Shown: positions 1 to 10,225, counted from the stretch's first letter. The stretch: DNA of 64,000 bases from Pseudomonas chlororaphis (GCA_001023535.1 CP011020.1:310001-374000), one strand, 5' to 3'. Numbers and translations: made by a program. Notes: a model not told the origin generated them from the letters alone.

Positions 1-315
1 GGTGAAGTCCTGCCGCTGGTCTACCTGCGCGACCACTTCAACCACGAAGGCCCGGCTTCGCGCCGGCAGAACGTGGTGGTGGTGCGCTACGCCGAACTCA
101 AGGCCGGGCTGGTGGTGGATGACCTGCTGGGTGAATTCCAGACCGTCATCAAGCCCTTGGGCAAGCTGTTCGGCGCCCTGCGCGGCATCAGCGGCTCGAC
201 CATCCTGGGCAGCGGTGCCGTGGCGTTGATTCTCGACATCCCCGCGCTGCTGACCCAGATCGCCCAGATAGAAAACCGCTACACCACTCAATTTCAACAA
301 GCCACTGCTCGCTGA
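1..315 (+). CDS. cheA: Chemotaxis histidine kinase CheA, 3' end only
   Basis: The reading frame is open from base 1 to the TGA at 313-315, giving the last 104 residues of a protein that starts outside the window. The visible part is a CheW-like (P5) regulatory domain: a run of valines followed by YAELKAGLVVD, then KPLGKLF and the glycine-rich segment SGSTILGSGAVALILD that is typical of the CheA C-terminus. This domain docks the kinase to CheW and chemoreceptors. The following genes (receptor, cheW, cheR, cheD, cheB) confirm the assignment. The kinase, dimerization and Hpt domains cannot be seen. Confidence 0.93.
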   Translation, partial: GEVLPLVYLRDHFNHEGPASRRQNVVVVRYAELKAGLVVDDLLGEFQTVIKPLGKLFGALRGISGSTILGSGAVALILDIPALLTQIAQIENRYTTQFQQATAR

Positions 316-348
316 CGCTTTAGCAATTCCATGGAGAGGTACTTCCCG

Positions 349-2007
349 ATGAAATGGTTCTACGATCTTAGAATCGCCACCAAACTGATCACGTCATTTC
401 TGATGGTGCTGGCCCTGACCGCTGCCATGGGTGTGTTCTCGATCATCCAGTTGGGCGAGGTGAACGGCACCACCCAGGAGATCCGCGACAACTGGATGCC
501 GTCCATGCGCGCCGCCTCGGGCATGCGGTTCTATGCGGCGAACTATCGCCTCAAGGAAAACCGCCACATCACCGCCGATTCCGAGCAGGAACGCAACACC
601 GTCGAACAGGAAGCCGAAGAATCCAAAAAGGCCTTCGAGAGCCGCCTGGCCACGTACGAAAAACTGCTCTCCAATGCCGAAGACCGCCAGCTGTTCGAGA
701 CCACCCGCTCTGACTGGGTCGCTTACCTGGCGGTCAGCAAGGACCTGATGGCACTGTCCCGGCAGAACCTGTCGGACCAGGCCCATGCACTGCTGCGGGG
801 CGAGTCCAAGCGTCGCTTCGATTTGGTGACCGCCGACCTGCAGAAACTGGTGGACCTCAATGACGTCGGTGCCGGCGCGGCCAGCGAACGCGGCACCGCG
901 CTGTTCGAGAAATCGCGCCTGTCGATCATTGTCGTGCTGGCGGCTGCCCTGCTGACCGGCCTGGGCCTGGCGCTGTTCATCTCGCGGATCATTTCCCGCC
1001 CCCTGAAGCAAGCCGCATCGGTGGCCGAACAACTGGCCGAAGGCAACCTGAACGCGAAAATCGAAGCCGGCTCCAAGGACGAAACCGGCATGGTGCTCAA
1101 CGCCATGCAGAACATGGTGGGCAAGCTCTCCCATATCATCGGTGAAGTGCGCAACGCGGCGGACAACCTGGCCAGCGCCTCCGAAGAGGTCAGTGCCACG
1201 GCCCAATCCATGAGCCAGGCCACCAGCGAACAAGCGGCCAGCGTCGAGGAAACCAGCGCGTCCATCGAACAGATGAGCGCCAGCATCAACCAGAACACCG
1301 AGAACGCCAAGGTCACCGATGGCATGGCCAGCAAGGCCGCCAAGGAAGCCACCGAAGGCGGCGACTCGGTGCAGCAGACCGTGGTGGCGATGAAGAAAAT
1401 CGCCCAGCGCATCAGCATCATCGACGACATTGCCTACCAGACCAACCTGCTGGCCCTCAACGCCGCCATCGAAGCCGCTCGCGCCGGCGAACACGGCAAG
1501 GGCTTTGCCGTCGTCGCCGCCGAGGTGCGCAAACTGGCCGAACGCAGCCAGGTGGCGGCCCAGGAAATCGGCGAGCTGTCCTCCAGCAGCGTCGACATGG
1601 CCGAGACTGCCGGGCACTTGCTCAACGAGATGGTCCCGTCCATCAACAAGACCTCGGACCTGGTGCAGGAAATCAGCGCGGCCTCCGAGGAGCAAGCCGC
1701 TGGCGTGGCGCAGATCAACACCGCCATGACCCAACTCAACCAGGTGACCCAACAGAACGCGTCCAGCAGCGAAGAGCTGGCCGCCACCGCCGAGGAGATG
1801 AGCAGCCAGGCCGAACAACTGCAGCAGGCCATGAGCTTCTTCACCCTGGACACGCCGCCCAAGTCGGCCAGCCAGCCGCTGAAAGTCGACAACACCCCGG
1901 GCCCGTCCAGTCGCAAACCGGCGCGCGCCGCCGTGCCCGCCCTGCCCAAGGCCTTTGCCTACAGCATGGCGAGCGCTCCGGACGAATCCGAATTCACCCG
2001 GTTCTGA
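349..2007 (+). CDS. Methyl-accepting chemotaxis protein with C-terminal CheR-docking pentapeptide
   Basis: Transmembrane chemoreceptor of 552 aa. TM1 is about residues 9-32, followed by a periplasmic four-helix-bundle type sensor domain to about 189, TM2 about 190-213, HAMP to about 265 and a long signalling coiled coil. The hairpin tip carries the conserved [20 protein letters not shown] stretch. The last five residues, EFTRF, fit the x-aromatic-x-x-aromatic pentapeptide that tethers CheR in some receptors. I chose ATG 349 over the in-frame ATG 331 because GGAGAGG (333-339) is correctly spaced for 349. It lies between cheA and cheW, as the receptor does in Che2-type clusters. The ligand is unknown. 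Confidence 0.95.
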   Translation: MKWFYDLRIATKLITSFLMVLALTAAMGVFSIIQLGEVNGTTQEIRDNWMPSMRAASGMRFYAANYRLKENRHITADSEQERNTVEQEAEESKKAFESRLATYEKLLSNAEDRQLFETTRSDWVAYLAVSKDLMALSRQNLSDQAHALLRGESKRRFDLVTADLQKLVDLNDVGAGAASERGTALFEKSRLSIIVVLAAALLTGLGLALFISRIISRPLKQAASVAEQLAEGNLNAKIEAGSKDETGMVLNAMQNMVGKLSHIIGEVRNAADNLASASEEVSATAQSMSQATSEQAASVEETSASIEQMSASINQNTENAKVTDGMASKAAKEATEGGDSVQQTVVAMKKIAQRISIIDDIAYQTNLLALNAAIEAARAGEHGKGFAVVAAEVRKLAERSQVAAQEIGELSSSSVDMAETAGHLLNEMVPSINKTSDLVQEISAASEEQAAGVAQINTAMTQLNQVTQQNASSSEELAATAEEMSSQAEQLQQAMSFFTLDTPPKSASQPLKVDNTPGPSSRKPARAAVPALPKAFAYSMASAPDESEFTRF

Positions 2008-2046
2008 CGGTCGGTTTTCACAAGCTCGCTTAAAGGAGATACAGGC

Positions 2047-2583
2047 ATGGGCGCCATCGCTACGACACGTCAAACCGCCACCGCGGTCGAGGAAGAAGCG
2101 CAGTACCTGACATTCATGCTCGGCACGGAGATGTTCGCCATCGGCATCCTGTGCATCAAGGAAATCATCGAGTACGGCAACCTCACGGTCGTGCCGATGA
2201 TGCCGGCTTTCGTGCGCGGGGTGATCAACCTGCGCGGCGCGGTCGTGCCGGTGGTGGACCTGTCGGCGCGGTTCAGCCGGCAGAACTCGACGATCACCCG
2301 ACGCTCGTGCGTGGTGATCATCGAGGCCAACACCGAGGACGGCCACGCCCAGGACATCGGCCTGCTGGTGGACACGGTGTCGGCCGTCCTGGAAATCCCG
2401 TCGTCGCAGATCGAACCGCCGCCCAGCTTCGGGGCGAAGATCCGCGCCGACTTCATCAGCGGCATGGCCAAGGTCGATGGCAAGTTCGTCATCGTGCTGG
2501 AGGTAGGGCGCGTGCTGTCCATCGACGAAATGTCGCAACTCGCCGAAGCCAGCCCGAGCGCGCTGGAAGTCGAGGCCCCGTGA
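2047..2583 (+). CDS. cheW: Chemotaxis coupling protein CheW
   Basis: Cytoplasmic scaffold of 178 aa that links CheA to the receptor array. The CheW fold runs from about residue 18 (YLTFMLGTEMFAIGI) through IIEYGNLTVVPMMP and VRGVINLRGAVVPVVDL, which are the family's most conserved segments, to the C-terminal MAKVDGKFVIVLEV strand. A strong ribosome site, AAAGGAGAT, sits at 2031-2039, 7 bases before ATG 2047. The gene lies between the receptor gene and cheR in one operon. Confidence 0.96.
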   Translation: MGAIATTRQTATAVEEEAQYLTFMLGTEMFAIGILCIKEIIEYGNLTVVPMMPAFVRGVINLRGAVVPVVDLSARFSRQNSTITRRSCVVIIEANTEDGHAQDIGLLVDTVSAVLEIPSSQIEPPPSFGAKIRADFISGMAKVDGKFVIVLEVGRVLSIDEMSQLAEASPSALEVEAP

Positions 2584-2609
2584 ACGTCGACAGTTGCAAG
2601 GAACGCACC

Positions 2610-3416
2610 GTGAATTCAGTGGCCCTCAGCGATCGGGAGTTCAGCCAGTTCCAGTCCTGGTTGTACCAGGCCGCTGGCATCAACCTGTCCGAGGCCAAGA
2701 AAGCCCTGGTCGCCGGGCGCCTGTTCAAGCGCCTCAAGCATTATGAGCTGGACAGCTACGGCGACTATTTCAAGCTGATCATGAACGGCCAGCGCACCGA
2801 TGAATTGCAGGTGGCGCTGGACCTGCTCACCACCAACGAAACCTACTTCTTCCGCGAGCCCAAGCATTTCGACTTCCTGCGCCAACAGGTGCTGCCCAAC
2901 GCCACGCCGGGCAAGACGTTCCGCCTGTGGAGCGCCGCCAGTTCGTCGGGAGAAGAACCCTACAGCCTGGCGATGACCCTGGCCGAAGGGCTGGGGACCA
3001 CGCCTTGGGAAGTCATCGGTTCGGACATCAGCAGCCAAGTACTGGCCAAGGCCCGTTCCGGGCATTACCCGATGGAACGGGCACGCACCCTGCCCCATCC
3101 ACTGCTGGTGAAATATTGCCTCAAGGGCACCGGCAGCCAGCAAGGCACGTTCCTCATCGACAGGACGTTGCGCAGCCGGGTCCACTTCATCCAGGTCAAC
3201 CTCAACGACACGTTGCCCGACCTGGGAGAGTTCGACGTGATCTTCCTGCGCAACGTCATGATCTATTTCGATCAAGCCACCAAGAGCAAGGTCGTCGCCC
3301 GCCTGATTCCCCGACTCAAGCCCGGCGGCTACTTCATCATCAGCCATTCGGAAAGCCTCAACGGCGTGTCCGATGCGTTGAAACTGGTGGCCCCCTCGAT
3401 CTATCGCAAGCCATGA
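2610..3416 (+). CDS. cheR: Chemoreceptor glutamate methyltransferase CheR
   Basis: SAM-dependent methyltransferase of 268 aa that methylates glutamates on the receptor for adaptation. The N-terminal all-alpha CheR domain (about 1-75, including the substrate-recognition segment around GRLFKRLK) is followed by the Rossmann-like domain. Visible motifs are TNETYFFREP, the SAM-site segment WSAASSSGEEPYSLAM, and DVIFLRNVMIYFD. Start choice: GTG 2610 is preceded by AAGGA at 2598-2602. An in-frame GTG at 2580 overlapping the cheW stop would add ten residues but lacks a ribosome site. The receptor's terminal EFTRF is the expected tether. Confidence 0.95.
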   Translation: MNSVALSDREFSQFQSWLYQAAGINLSEAKKALVAGRLFKRLKHYELDSYGDYFKLIMNGQRTDELQVALDLLTTNETYFFREPKHFDFLRQQVLPNATPGKTFRLWSAASSSGEEPYSLAMTLAEGLGTTPWEVIGSDISSQVLAKARSGHYPMERARTLPHPLLVKYCLKGTGSQQGTFLIDRTLRSRVHFIQVNLNDTLPDLGEFDVIFLRNVMIYFDQATKSKVVARLIPRLKPGGYFIISHSESLNGVSDALKLVAPSIYRKP

Positions 3417-3910
3417 GCGCCTTGATGAGGGAAGTGCAGGAGGTGTACCTGGCGCCCGGGGAGTTCCGCTTCGCCACCTGCCCGACCCGGCTGCGCACGA
3501 TCCTCGGTTCCTGCGTGGCAATCACCCTGTGGCACCCCGTACGCAAAATCGGCGCCATGTGCCATTTCATGTTGCCCAGCCGCTCACGCTGCTCCACGGC
3601 CCTCAACGGCCTGTACGCCGACGAGGCCATCGAGCTGTTCATTCGCCAGGCGCGGGCCTACCGGACCGCCCCCGAAGACTACCAACTGAAGCTGTTCGGC
3701 GGCGGCGAGATGTTCCCCGAACTGCAACGCCACATTCCCTACGGTGATGTGGCACGGCTGAACATCAACGCCGCCCTGGAAATGACCGCCCTCTACCGCC
3801 TCGACCTGATTGCCCAGGACATGGGCAGCACCGGCTACCGAAGCATCATCTTCGACCTGTGCAATGGCGACGTGTGGGTCAGGCACCAACCGATAAGGAC
3901 TCGGCATTAA
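3413..3910 (+). CDS. cheD: Chemoreceptor glutamine deamidase CheD
   Basis: 165-aa deamidase that converts receptor glutamines to glutamates and can interact with CheC/CheY-type partners in other species. The catalytic cysteine is Cys34 in TILGSC, and His51 in GAMCHFMLP follows 17 residues later, the spacing known for the CheD Cys-His pair. Conserved LFGGGEMF and the C-terminal [19 protein letters not shown] are also present. The start ATG overlaps the cheR stop (ATGA), so the two are translationally coupled. Confidence 0.95.
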   Translation: MSALMREVQEVYLAPGEFRFATCPTRLRTILGSCVAITLWHPVRKIGAMCHFMLPSRSRCSTALNGLYADEAIELFIRQARAYRTAPEDYQLKLFGGGEMFPELQRHIPYGDVARLNINAALEMTALYRLDLIAQDMGSTGYRSIIFDLCNGDVWVRHQPIRTRH

Positions 3911-3912
3911 CC

Positions 3913-4986
3913 ATGTCAAAAAAGATCAATGTACTGCTGGTGGATGACTCGGCCGTGGTCCGCCAGGTGTTGCTGGCGATCCTCAGCGACACCCCGGATA
4001 TCCACGTCATGGGCGCCGCGTCCGACCCGATTTTTGCCATGGACAAACTGGCCCGTGAGTGGCCCGATGTGATCGTGCTGGACGTGGAAATGCCACGCAT
4101 GGACGGCATCACCTTCCTCAAGAAAATCATGAGCGAACGCCCCACGCCCGTGGTGATCTGCTCGTCCCTGACCCCCAGGGGCGCGGAAACCACCTTGCAG
4201 GCGATGGCCGCCGGGGCAGTGGAAATCATCACCAAGCCCACCACCGGCCTGAAGAATTTCCTGCTGGAATCGGCACCGGAACTGGTGGCGGCGATCCGCG
4301 CCGCCGCCCAGGTCAATGTACGCAACCTGGGCAAGCGCGCCGCCCCGGTCGCACTGACGCCCGCCACCAAACTCACGGCCGACGCCATGCTGCCCGCCGC
4401 CAATGGCCACGCCATGGCGCAGACCACCGAGCGCATCGTCGCCCTCGGCACCTCCACCGGCGGCACCCAGGCCCTGGAAGCGGTGCTCACCGCCCTGCCT
4501 CGTGTGTGCCCGGGCATCGTGATCGTCCAGCACATGCCGGAAAAGTTCACCGCTTCGTTCGCCGCCCGGCTCAACAGCCTGTGCCAGATCGAAGTGCGCG
4601 AGGCGCGCAACAACGACCGCATCCACCCGGGCCTGGCGTTGATCGCTCCGGGCGGCAAACACATGATGGTGACCCGCAGCGGCGCGTTCTATCACGTGCA
4701 GGTGGTGGACGGCCCGCTGGTCAACCGTCACCGGCCGTCGGTGGACGTGTTGTTTCGCTCAGTGGCCAAGTTCGCCGGACGCAATGCCACCGGCGTGATC
4801 ATGACCGGCATGGGCGACGACGGCGCCCGCGGCCTGAAGGAAATGCTCGACGCCGGCAGCAGCACCGTGGCCCAGGACGAAGCCAGTTGCGTGGTCTTCG
4901 GCATGCCCAAGGAAGCCATCAAGCTCAACGCCGCCCAGCGCATCATCGGCTTGCAGGATATCGCCCAGGTGATCCTGCACCGCTAG
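3913..4986 (+). CDS. cheB: Receptor methylesterase/deamidase CheB
   Basis: 357-aa response-regulator methylesterase. The receiver domain has acidic DD at 11-12, the phospho-acceptor Asp57 in [13 protein letters not shown] and a KP pair in IITKPTT. A linker of about 50 residues leads to the esterase domain, with catalytic Ser in [11 protein letters not shown], His in [14 protein letters not shown] and Asp in [12 protein letters not shown]. Phosphorylated by CheA, it removes methyl groups added by CheR. ATG 3913 lies two bases after the cheD stop. No strong terminator follows; a short hairpin (stem CGCCGG at 5006-5011 with CCGGCG at 5018-5023) has no T-run. Confidence 0.96.
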   Translation: MSKKINVLLVDDSAVVRQVLLAILSDTPDIHVMGAASDPIFAMDKLAREWPDVIVLDVEMPRMDGITFLKKIMSERPTPVVICSSLTPRGAETTLQAMAAGAVEIITKPTTGLKNFLLESAPELVAAIRAAAQVNVRNLGKRAAPVALTPATKLTADAMLPAANGHAMAQTTERIVALGTSTGGTQALEAVLTALPRVCPGIVIVQHMPEKFTASFAARLNSLCQIEVREARNNDRIHPGLALIAPGGKHMMVTRSGAFYHVQVVDGPLVNRHRPSVDVLFRSVAKFAGRNATGVIMTGMGDDGARGLKEMLDAGSSTVAQDEASCVVFGMPKEAIKLNAAQRIIGLQDIAQVILHR

Positions 4987-5012
4987 CCACGGCAGCCCTT
5001 ACCCTCGCCGGC

Positions 5013-5096
5013 TCACACCGGCGAAATCGTCGCAAGCACACCGATCAACAAGGTCAGTGCCAAAAAACCACCCAAGAACATCGCCATCTTCGCCAT
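5013..5096 (-). CDS. 27-aa single-pass membrane peptide
   Basis: A small ORF reading MAKMAMFLGG and then a hydrophobic stretch ending ISPV. It is preceded on the minus strand by AGGAGGG, 3-4 bases before ATG (bases about 5099-5106), an unusually strong Shine-Dalgarno sequence for intergenic DNA. About 20 of the 27 residues form one predicted membrane helix. It is convergent with cheB. Function is unknown; similar very short hydrophobic proteins are common but poorly annotated in Pseudomonas. The assignment rests on the ribosome site and the coherent hydrophobic segment. Confidence 0.5.
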   Translation of the reverse strand: MAKMAMFLGGFLALTLLIGVLATISPV

Positions 5097-5342
5097 GAGC
5101 CCTCCTGAAAGAATTGCAACCAATGAACGTGTGAATTGGGCACCGCGTGCCTGCCCTATTCTGGCGTGGGCCTGCCGTTGCATGACAGGGCCACCTGCCG
5201 GCAAAAAAACCGGATCAGAACGCAGGCCTTCGCCACGGCTATACCAAGGTATCGTTTCGCGCCCTTAATCTCAGTGGTCATCGCCCAGGCCCCGCCTTAA
5301 CCTCAGCGCACGTCAATACCGACACCCTGAACGAGGTGCTCG

Positions 5343-7085
5343 ATGCGCTCTTCATTCCGTGCCCCCGCATTGCCCTCCCTGAACGACAACGAGCACGCAT
5401 CCTGGTGGGCCGACGTCACCCTGCTCAGCCTCATCGCCTTGCTGGCGGCGTTCATTTTCTATGGCGTCGAACAGATGAACCAGCCTCTCGGCGCCCTGGT
5501 TTCATCGCCGTTGTCCCTGGACCTGAGTCACCTGCCGGCCTACACCTTGCGCACCACCCTGCGCATGTTCATCGCCCTCTTCGCCTCGCTGGTCTTTTCC
5601 CTGGTCGTCGCCACATTGGCCGCCAAGAGCCGCAAGGCGGCCGTCGTTATCCTGCCGGCGCTGGACATCCTTCAGTCAGTGCCGGTGCTGGGTTTCCTGA
5701 CCTTTACCGTGGTGTTCTTCATGGGCCTGTTTCCGGGCAAGGAAACAGGCGTGGAATGCGCGGCGATCTTTGCCATCTTCACCAGCCAGGTCTGGAACAT
5801 GACGTTCAGCGTCTATCAGTCGCTGAGAACCGTGCCCCACGACCTCCAGGAAGTCAGCCGGCAGTTCGCGCTTTCACCCTGGCAACGCTTTGTCAGGCTC
5901 GAGTTGCCTTTCGCCACGCCTGGCCTGGTGTGGAACATGATGATGTCCATGTCCGGCGGCTGGTTTTTCGTGGTCGCGTCCGAAGCCATCACCGTCGGCG
6001 ACACCACCGTCAGCTTGCCGGGTATCGGCTCATGGCTGGCCTTGGCGATCGCGCAGAAGAACACCGTGGCGATCGCCTGGGTGGTATTCGCCATGGCCGT
6101 GGTGATCATCCTCTATGACCTGCTGTTCTTCCGCCCCATCGTCGCCTGGGCGGACCGCTTTCGCTTCGAACAGACCGCCTCGCAAAAACGCCCACGCTCC
6201 AGGGTCTACGACCTGCTGCGCGCGACCCGACTGGTGCCGTGGGTGTTGCTCGTGCTGGAAGACCTCATGGCTGCGTTGCCACTGGACAGGCTTGCGCGGT
6301 TTGCCCGCCGCCTCCGCTTCCACCCCGGCGCCCGCTTCAACCGCCTGGTCGACCTAGCCTGGAGGAGCCTGGTGGCGGTCGCTTGCCTGGTCGGCGCGGT
6401 GCAACTGTCGCGCTTCATTGGCAGCACCCTGGGCCTGGGCGACGTGATTGAGGTCTTCGGCCTGGGCCTGGCGACCCTGTTGCGCGTCGCCGTACTCATC
6501 GTGCTTGCCAGCGTGGTCTGGGTGCCCATCGGCGTCTGGATCGGCCTGAACCCGCGCTGGGCCGAGCGCTTGCAGCCCATCGCGCAGTTGCTGGCGGCGT
6601 TCCCGGCCAACGTGCTGTTCCCGTTCGCGGTGGTCGCCATTGTTGCCCTGAAGCTCAACCCCAATGTCTGGCTGTCGCCGCTGATGGTCCTGGGCACGCA
6701 GTGGTACATCCTGTTCAACGTGATCGCCGGCGCCAGCGCCTTGCCGACCGACCTGCGGGAAGCGGCGCGCAGCTTCCAGGTGCGCGGTTGGCAGTGGTGG
6801 CGCCAGGTCGCGCTGCCGGGGGTATTCCCCTACTACGTCACCGGCGCCTTGACGGCGGCAGGCGGATCCTGGAACGCCAGCATCGTCGCCGAAGCTGTGT
6901 CCTGGGGTCATGAGCACCTGTATGCCTCGGGCCTGGGGTCGTTCATCGCCCTGGCCACCTCGGCGGGGGATTTGCAGCGCGTGGCCCTGGGGGTGTCGGT
7001 CATGGCGATGTTCGTGGTGGGCTTCAACCGGCTGCTGTGGCGTCCCTTGTACGGCTACGCCGAACGCCGGCTTCGAATTGATTGA
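5343..7085 (+). CDS. ABC transporter permease with two fused permease domains (NitT/TauT type)
   Basis: 580-aa inner-membrane protein containing two BPD_transp_1 domains in tandem, about residues 70-265 and 375-570, each with several membrane helices. Each half has an EAA-type coupling loop: [20 protein letters not shown] in the first and [20 protein letters not shown] in the second. Fusion of both half-channels in one chain is a recognised variant of nitrate/sulfonate/taurine-type importers. The ATPase gene follows 10 bases later. No periplasmic binding protein gene is in the neighbourhood, so substrate and even transport direction are open. Ribosome site before ATG 5343 is weak (GAGGTG). 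Confidence 0.9.
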   Translation: MRSSFRAPALPSLNDNEHASWWADVTLLSLIALLAAFIFYGVEQMNQPLGALVSSPLSLDLSHLPAYTLRTTLRMFIALFASLVFSLVVATLAAKSRKAAVVILPALDILQSVPVLGFLTFTVVFFMGLFPGKETGVECAAIFAIFTSQVWNMTFSVYQSLRTVPHDLQEVSRQFALSPWQRFVRLELPFATPGLVWNMMMSMSGGWFFVVASEAITVGDTTVSLPGIGSWLALAIAQKNTVAIAWVVFAMAVVIILYDLLFFRPIVAWADRFRFEQTASQKRPRSRVYDLLRATRLVPWVLLVLEDLMAALPLDRLARFARRLRFHPGARFNRLVDLAWRSLVAVACLVGAVQLSRFIGSTLGLGDVIEVFGLGLATLLRVAVLIVLASVVWVPIGVWIGLNPRWAERLQPIAQLLAAFPANVLFPFAVVAIVALKLNPNVWLSPLMVLGTQWYILFNVIAGASALPTDLREAARSFQVRGWQWWRQVALPGVFPYYVTGALTAAGGSWNASIVAEAVSWGHEHLYASGLGSFIALATSAGDLQRVALGVSVMAMFVVGFNRLLWRPLYGYAERRLRID

Positions 7086-7095
7086 GGAGAGAGCG

Positions 7096-8400
7096 ATGCA
7101 TGTGATCGACAAACGTTGCCTCGTCGATGTGCGGCAACTGGGGCACGTATACGGTACGGCAGGCAGTGCCGAGCGACTGGTGCTGGACGACGTCTGCCTG
7201 CGCCTGGACGAAGGGGAGATCGTAGGCCTGCTGGGGCGCTCGGGGTCCGGGAAGTCGACCTTGCTGCGCGCCATCGCCGGGTTGATTGCCCCCACCGCGG
7301 GCGTGGTCGACTTCCCGGCGGATGCACAAGGGGATGCGAGTTCGGTGCGCATGGTGTTCCAAAGCTTTGCCCTGTTCCCCTGGCTGACGGTGTTGCAAAA
7401 CGTCGAGATCGGCCTCGAAGCCTTGCACGTGGCGGCCCCTGAGCGACGGCGCCGGGCCCTGGCCGCCATCGACCTGATTGGCCTCGACGGGTTCGAAAGC
7501 GCTTTCCCGAAGGAGCTGTCAGGCGGCATGCGCCAGCGCGTCGGCCTGGCGCGTGCATTGGTGGTGGCGCCGGATGTGCTGTTGATGGACGAGCCGTTTT
7601 CCGCCCTGGACGTGCTGACGGCCGAGACCCTGCGCACCGACCTGCTGGACCTGTGGCGAGAAAGGCGCATGCCGATCAAATCGATACTGATGGTCACCCA
7701 CAACATCGAAGAAGCGGTGCTGATGTGTGATCGGATCCTGATCTTTTCCTCCAACCCGGGGCGGGTGATGACGCACATCAACGTGGACCTCAGCCAACCA
7801 CGCAACCGCAGCGACCCGGCCTTCCAGGCGCTGGTCGAGCACATCTACGTGCAAATGGCCGGCGGCGGCGCGACAGGTTCCGCGCGCCGGGACGTGTTTG
7901 CGGGCAGCGGCGTGGGCATGGTCCTGCCGTCGATTTCCACCAACGCGTTGGCCGGGTTGATGGAGGCGGTCCAGGATCACCCTTACGACGGCCAGGCGGA
8001 TTTGCGTGAACTGGCCAAGGCGTTGCGCTACAACGCCAGCGATCTTTTCCCGGTGGCCGAGGTGCTGCAACTGATGCGCTTCGCCAACATGCACGACGGC
8101 CACATCACCCTGCTGCCGGCCGGGCACCGCTATGCAGACTCGACCGTCGATGAGCGCAAGCAATTGTTCGCCCAGCACCTGCTCCGGTATGTGCCGCTGG
8201 CAGGGCTCGTGCGCCGGGTGCTGGATGACCGGCCCACCCGTACCGCACCGGCCCGGCGCTTCCGTGACCAGTTGGAGGACTTCATGTCCGAGCACGACGC
8301 CGTCCATACCCTGGACTGTGTCACCCAATGGGGACGCTACGCCGAGCTGTTCGCCTACGATGAAGTGGCCGACCAGTTCAGCCTGGACAACCCCTCCTGA
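7096..8400 (+). CDS. ABC transporter ATPase with C-terminal AAA-associated domain
   Basis: 434-aa nucleotide-binding subunit for the adjacent fused permease. Walker A is GRSGSGKST (47-55), the Q-loop is [10 protein letters not shown], the signature is LSGGMRQR, Walker B is [12 protein letters not shown] and the switch histidine is in [10 protein letters not shown] normal NitT/TauT ATPase ends near 260 residues; here about 150 further residues form the extension known as an AAA-associated C-terminal domain, presumed regulatory. A strong ribosome site (GAGGAGAGAG, 7084-7093) sets the start at ATG 7096. Its stop is 70 bases before the sensor kinase gene. Confidence 0.92.
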   Translation: MHVIDKRCLVDVRQLGHVYGTAGSAERLVLDDVCLRLDEGEIVGLLGRSGSGKSTLLRAIAGLIAPTAGVVDFPADAQGDASSVRMVFQSFALFPWLTVLQNVEIGLEALHVAAPERRRRALAAIDLIGLDGFESAFPKELSGGMRQRVGLARALVVAPDVLLMDEPFSALDVLTAETLRTDLLDLWRERRMPIKSILMVTHNIEEAVLMCDRILIFSSNPGRVMTHINVDLSQPRNRSDPAFQALVEHIYVQMAGGGATGSARRDVFAGSGVGMVLPSISTNALAGLMEAVQDHPYDGQADLRELAKALRYNASDLFPVAEVLQLMRFANMHDGHITLLPAGHRYADSTVDERKQLFAQHLLRYVPLAGLVRRVLDDRPTRTAPARRFRDQLEDFMSEHDAVHTLDCVTQWGRYAELFAYDEVADQFSLDNPS

Positions 8401-8470
8401 AGCGTTTTGGGCGGTATACACTGCGTCACTGAAGCCTTGGCAGCCGACACAACCGTGGGATGAACCGTTA

Positions 8471-9529
8471 ATGAGAAGAACCCAGCTGACGCTTCGCTTG
8501 CTGCTGTTGCTGGGCCTGGCGCTCGGCATCGCCGCGATAGACACCGTCACCGACCTGGAAATCGCGGTGGGCGTGTTCCAGATCGTGGTGGTGCTGATCG
8601 CCGTGAGGCTCCTGCCGGCGCGAGCGGTGGCAGGCGTGTCGGTCGCCTGCATGGTGCTGACGATCTTAAGCTACCGGTACACCCGCTTCGGTGACTCGGA
8701 AGCCGGCCTGATCAACGTGCTGATCAGCCTCGCGGCCATCGCCGGCACGACCTACCTGGCGCTGCGCCTGTCGGCCGCCATCGGCACCGTGCATCGGACC
8801 CGAGCGCACCTGGCGCACATTGCCCGCGTGAACATGCTCGGCGAACTGGCGGCCTCCATCGCCCACGAAGTGAACCAGCCACTGGCCGCCGTCGCCAACA
8901 GCAGCAGCGCGTGCCTGCGCTGGATGGCCAATGACCCGCCCAACCTGCCCAAGGCCCGACAAGCCGTGGAACGCATCCTCGCCGACACCCATCGGGCCAG
9001 TGACATCATTGCCCGGTTGCGCGGCATGGCCCGTCACCAGGCGCCGACCAAGCAGTGGTTGAACGTGGCCGACACGGTGAACGCCGCGCTGCGGCTGTTG
9101 GCCGGCGAGTTGAATGAGCAGAACATCCATTTGCGCGTGCAGATCCAGGAAGGACTGCCGCCGATGCTGGTGGACGAGGTGCAGATCCAGCAAGTGCTCC
9201 TGAACCTGGCAATGAACGCCATCGACGCCCTGCGCCAGGTCGATGACGACGATCGCCGGACCCTCGATGTCCGTGCCGGGCTGGAAGCGGGTCAACTGCA
9301 TTTTTCCGTGTCCGACCAGGGCAAGGGCCTCGCCGGCAACGACCACGAACGGGTGTTCGACGCTTTCTACAGCACCAAGCCGGACGGCATGGGGATGGGC
9401 CTGGCCATCAGTCGCTCCATCATCGAGGCCCATGACGGACGGATCTGGGTCGCCAGCAACCCGCAATCGGGCGCGACCTTTCATTTCACCTTGCCTGCCG
9501 TGACACGGGAGCCCGATGAGCAGAACTGA
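8471..9529 (+). CDS. Membrane sensor histidine kinase, FixL-like kinase core
   Basis: 352 aa. The N-terminal 110 residues hold about four membrane helices with very short loops and no large extracellular sensor. The kinase core follows: phospho-acceptor His132 in SIAHEVNQPLAAV, N-box LLNLAMNAIDAL, G1 SDQGKGL and G2 GMGMGLAISRSI. The HEVNQPLAA form places it with FixL/DctB-type kinases whose partners are FixJ or NtrC-like regulators, matching the next gene, which it overlaps by 14 bases. The compact membrane module and position after an ABC importer suggest that it senses the transporter or its substrate. Confidence 0.9.
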   Translation: MRRTQLTLRLLLLLGLALGIAAIDTVTDLEIAVGVFQIVVVLIAVRLLPARAVAGVSVACMVLTILSYRYTRFGDSEAGLINVLISLAAIAGTTYLALRLSAAIGTVHRTRAHLAHIARVNMLGELAASIAHEVNQPLAAVANSSSACLRWMANDPPNLPKARQAVERILADTHRASDIIARLRGMARHQAPTKQWLNVADTVNAALRLLAGELNEQNIHLRVQIQEGLPPMLVDEVQIQQVLLNLAMNAIDALRQVDDDDRRTLDVRAGLEAGQLHFSVSDQGKGLAGNDHERVFDAFYSTKPDGMGMGLAISRSIIEAHDGRIWVASNPQSGATFHFTLPAVTREPDEQN

Positions 9530-10154
9530 CGTCCACGACACCGCCGAACCGATGGTCTACATCGTCGACGACGACAGTTCGGTGCGTGCCTCGCTGCAAG
9601 ACCTGCTGGCCTCGGTGGGCCTGGCAAGCATGGCCTTTGGTTCGGCCCGCGAGTTCATGCAAGCCCGGTTGCCGGACGCACCGGCCTGCCTGGTCCTCGA
9701 CGTGCGCATGCCGGGCGTGAGCGGGCTGGATTTCCAGCAAGACATGGCCCGTTTGAACATCCTGGTCCCGGTGATCTTCATCACCGCCCACGGCGACATC
9801 CCGATGTCGGTCAAAGCCATGAAGGCTGGCGCGCTGGAGTTCCTGACCAAGCCCTTTCGCGAGCAGGACCTGCTCGACGCGATCACCCAGGGGCTGGACC
9901 GTGACCGGCAACGACGCCAGGCCGCGGCGGCCCTGGACGAATTGAAGCGCCGCCACGACACCCTGACCGACGGGGAACGCGAGGTCATGGCGTGGGTGGT
10001 ATCGGGCCTCTTGAACAAACAGGTGGCCGCCCGGCTGGGCGTGAGCGAGGTGACCGTGAAAGTGCGGCGTGGCGCCCTGATGCGCAAGATGAATGCGGAT
10101 TCGTTGGCAACCCTGGTCAAAATGTCGGAAAAACTCAAGGACGTGGATCGCTAG
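9516..10154 (+). CDS. FixJ/NarL-type response regulator
   Basis: 212 aa. Receiver domain (about 10-130) with acidic DDD near residue 18, phospho-acceptor Asp62 in LVLDVRMPGVSG, and Lys in FLTKPF. The C-terminal LuxR-type helix-turn-helix (about 148-205) contains LTDGEREVMAWVVSGLLNKQ and LGVSEVTVKVRRG. The start ATG 9516 has ACGGGAG in front and overlaps the kinase gene, so the pair is co-translated. Likely targets are the transporter genes upstream, but no binding site could be recognised. Confidence 0.92.
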   Translation: MSRTDVHDTAEPMVYIVDDDSSVRASLQDLLASVGLASMAFGSAREFMQARLPDAPACLVLDVRMPGVSGLDFQQDMARLNILVPVIFITAHGDIPMSVKAMKAGALEFLTKPFREQDLLDAITQGLDRDRQRRQAAAALDELKRRHDTLTDGEREVMAWVVSGLLNKQVAARLGVSEVTVKVRRGALMRKMNADSLATLVKMSEKLKDVDR

Positions 10155-10225
10155 CCGCACCTGTCGCGGCTATCATGCCTTTCGCCCTGCTCACGGGCGT
10201 TGCAGACCACCTCAAGGACCCAGGT

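Noticed and set aside
394..2538. 714-codon open frame on the minus strand opposite the receptor and cheW genes
   Set aside because: It is antisense to two clear genes, its composition is His/Gly/Arg-rich as expected for GC-rich shadows, and it has no ribosome site or known fold.
3916..4731. 271-codon minus-strand frame opposite cheB
   Set aside because: Same reason: composition is a mirror of cheB codon bias and the plus-strand gene is certain.
5006..5023. Hairpin after cheB as a rho-independent terminator
   Set aside because: Stem of six pairs and no T-run; not enough to call.
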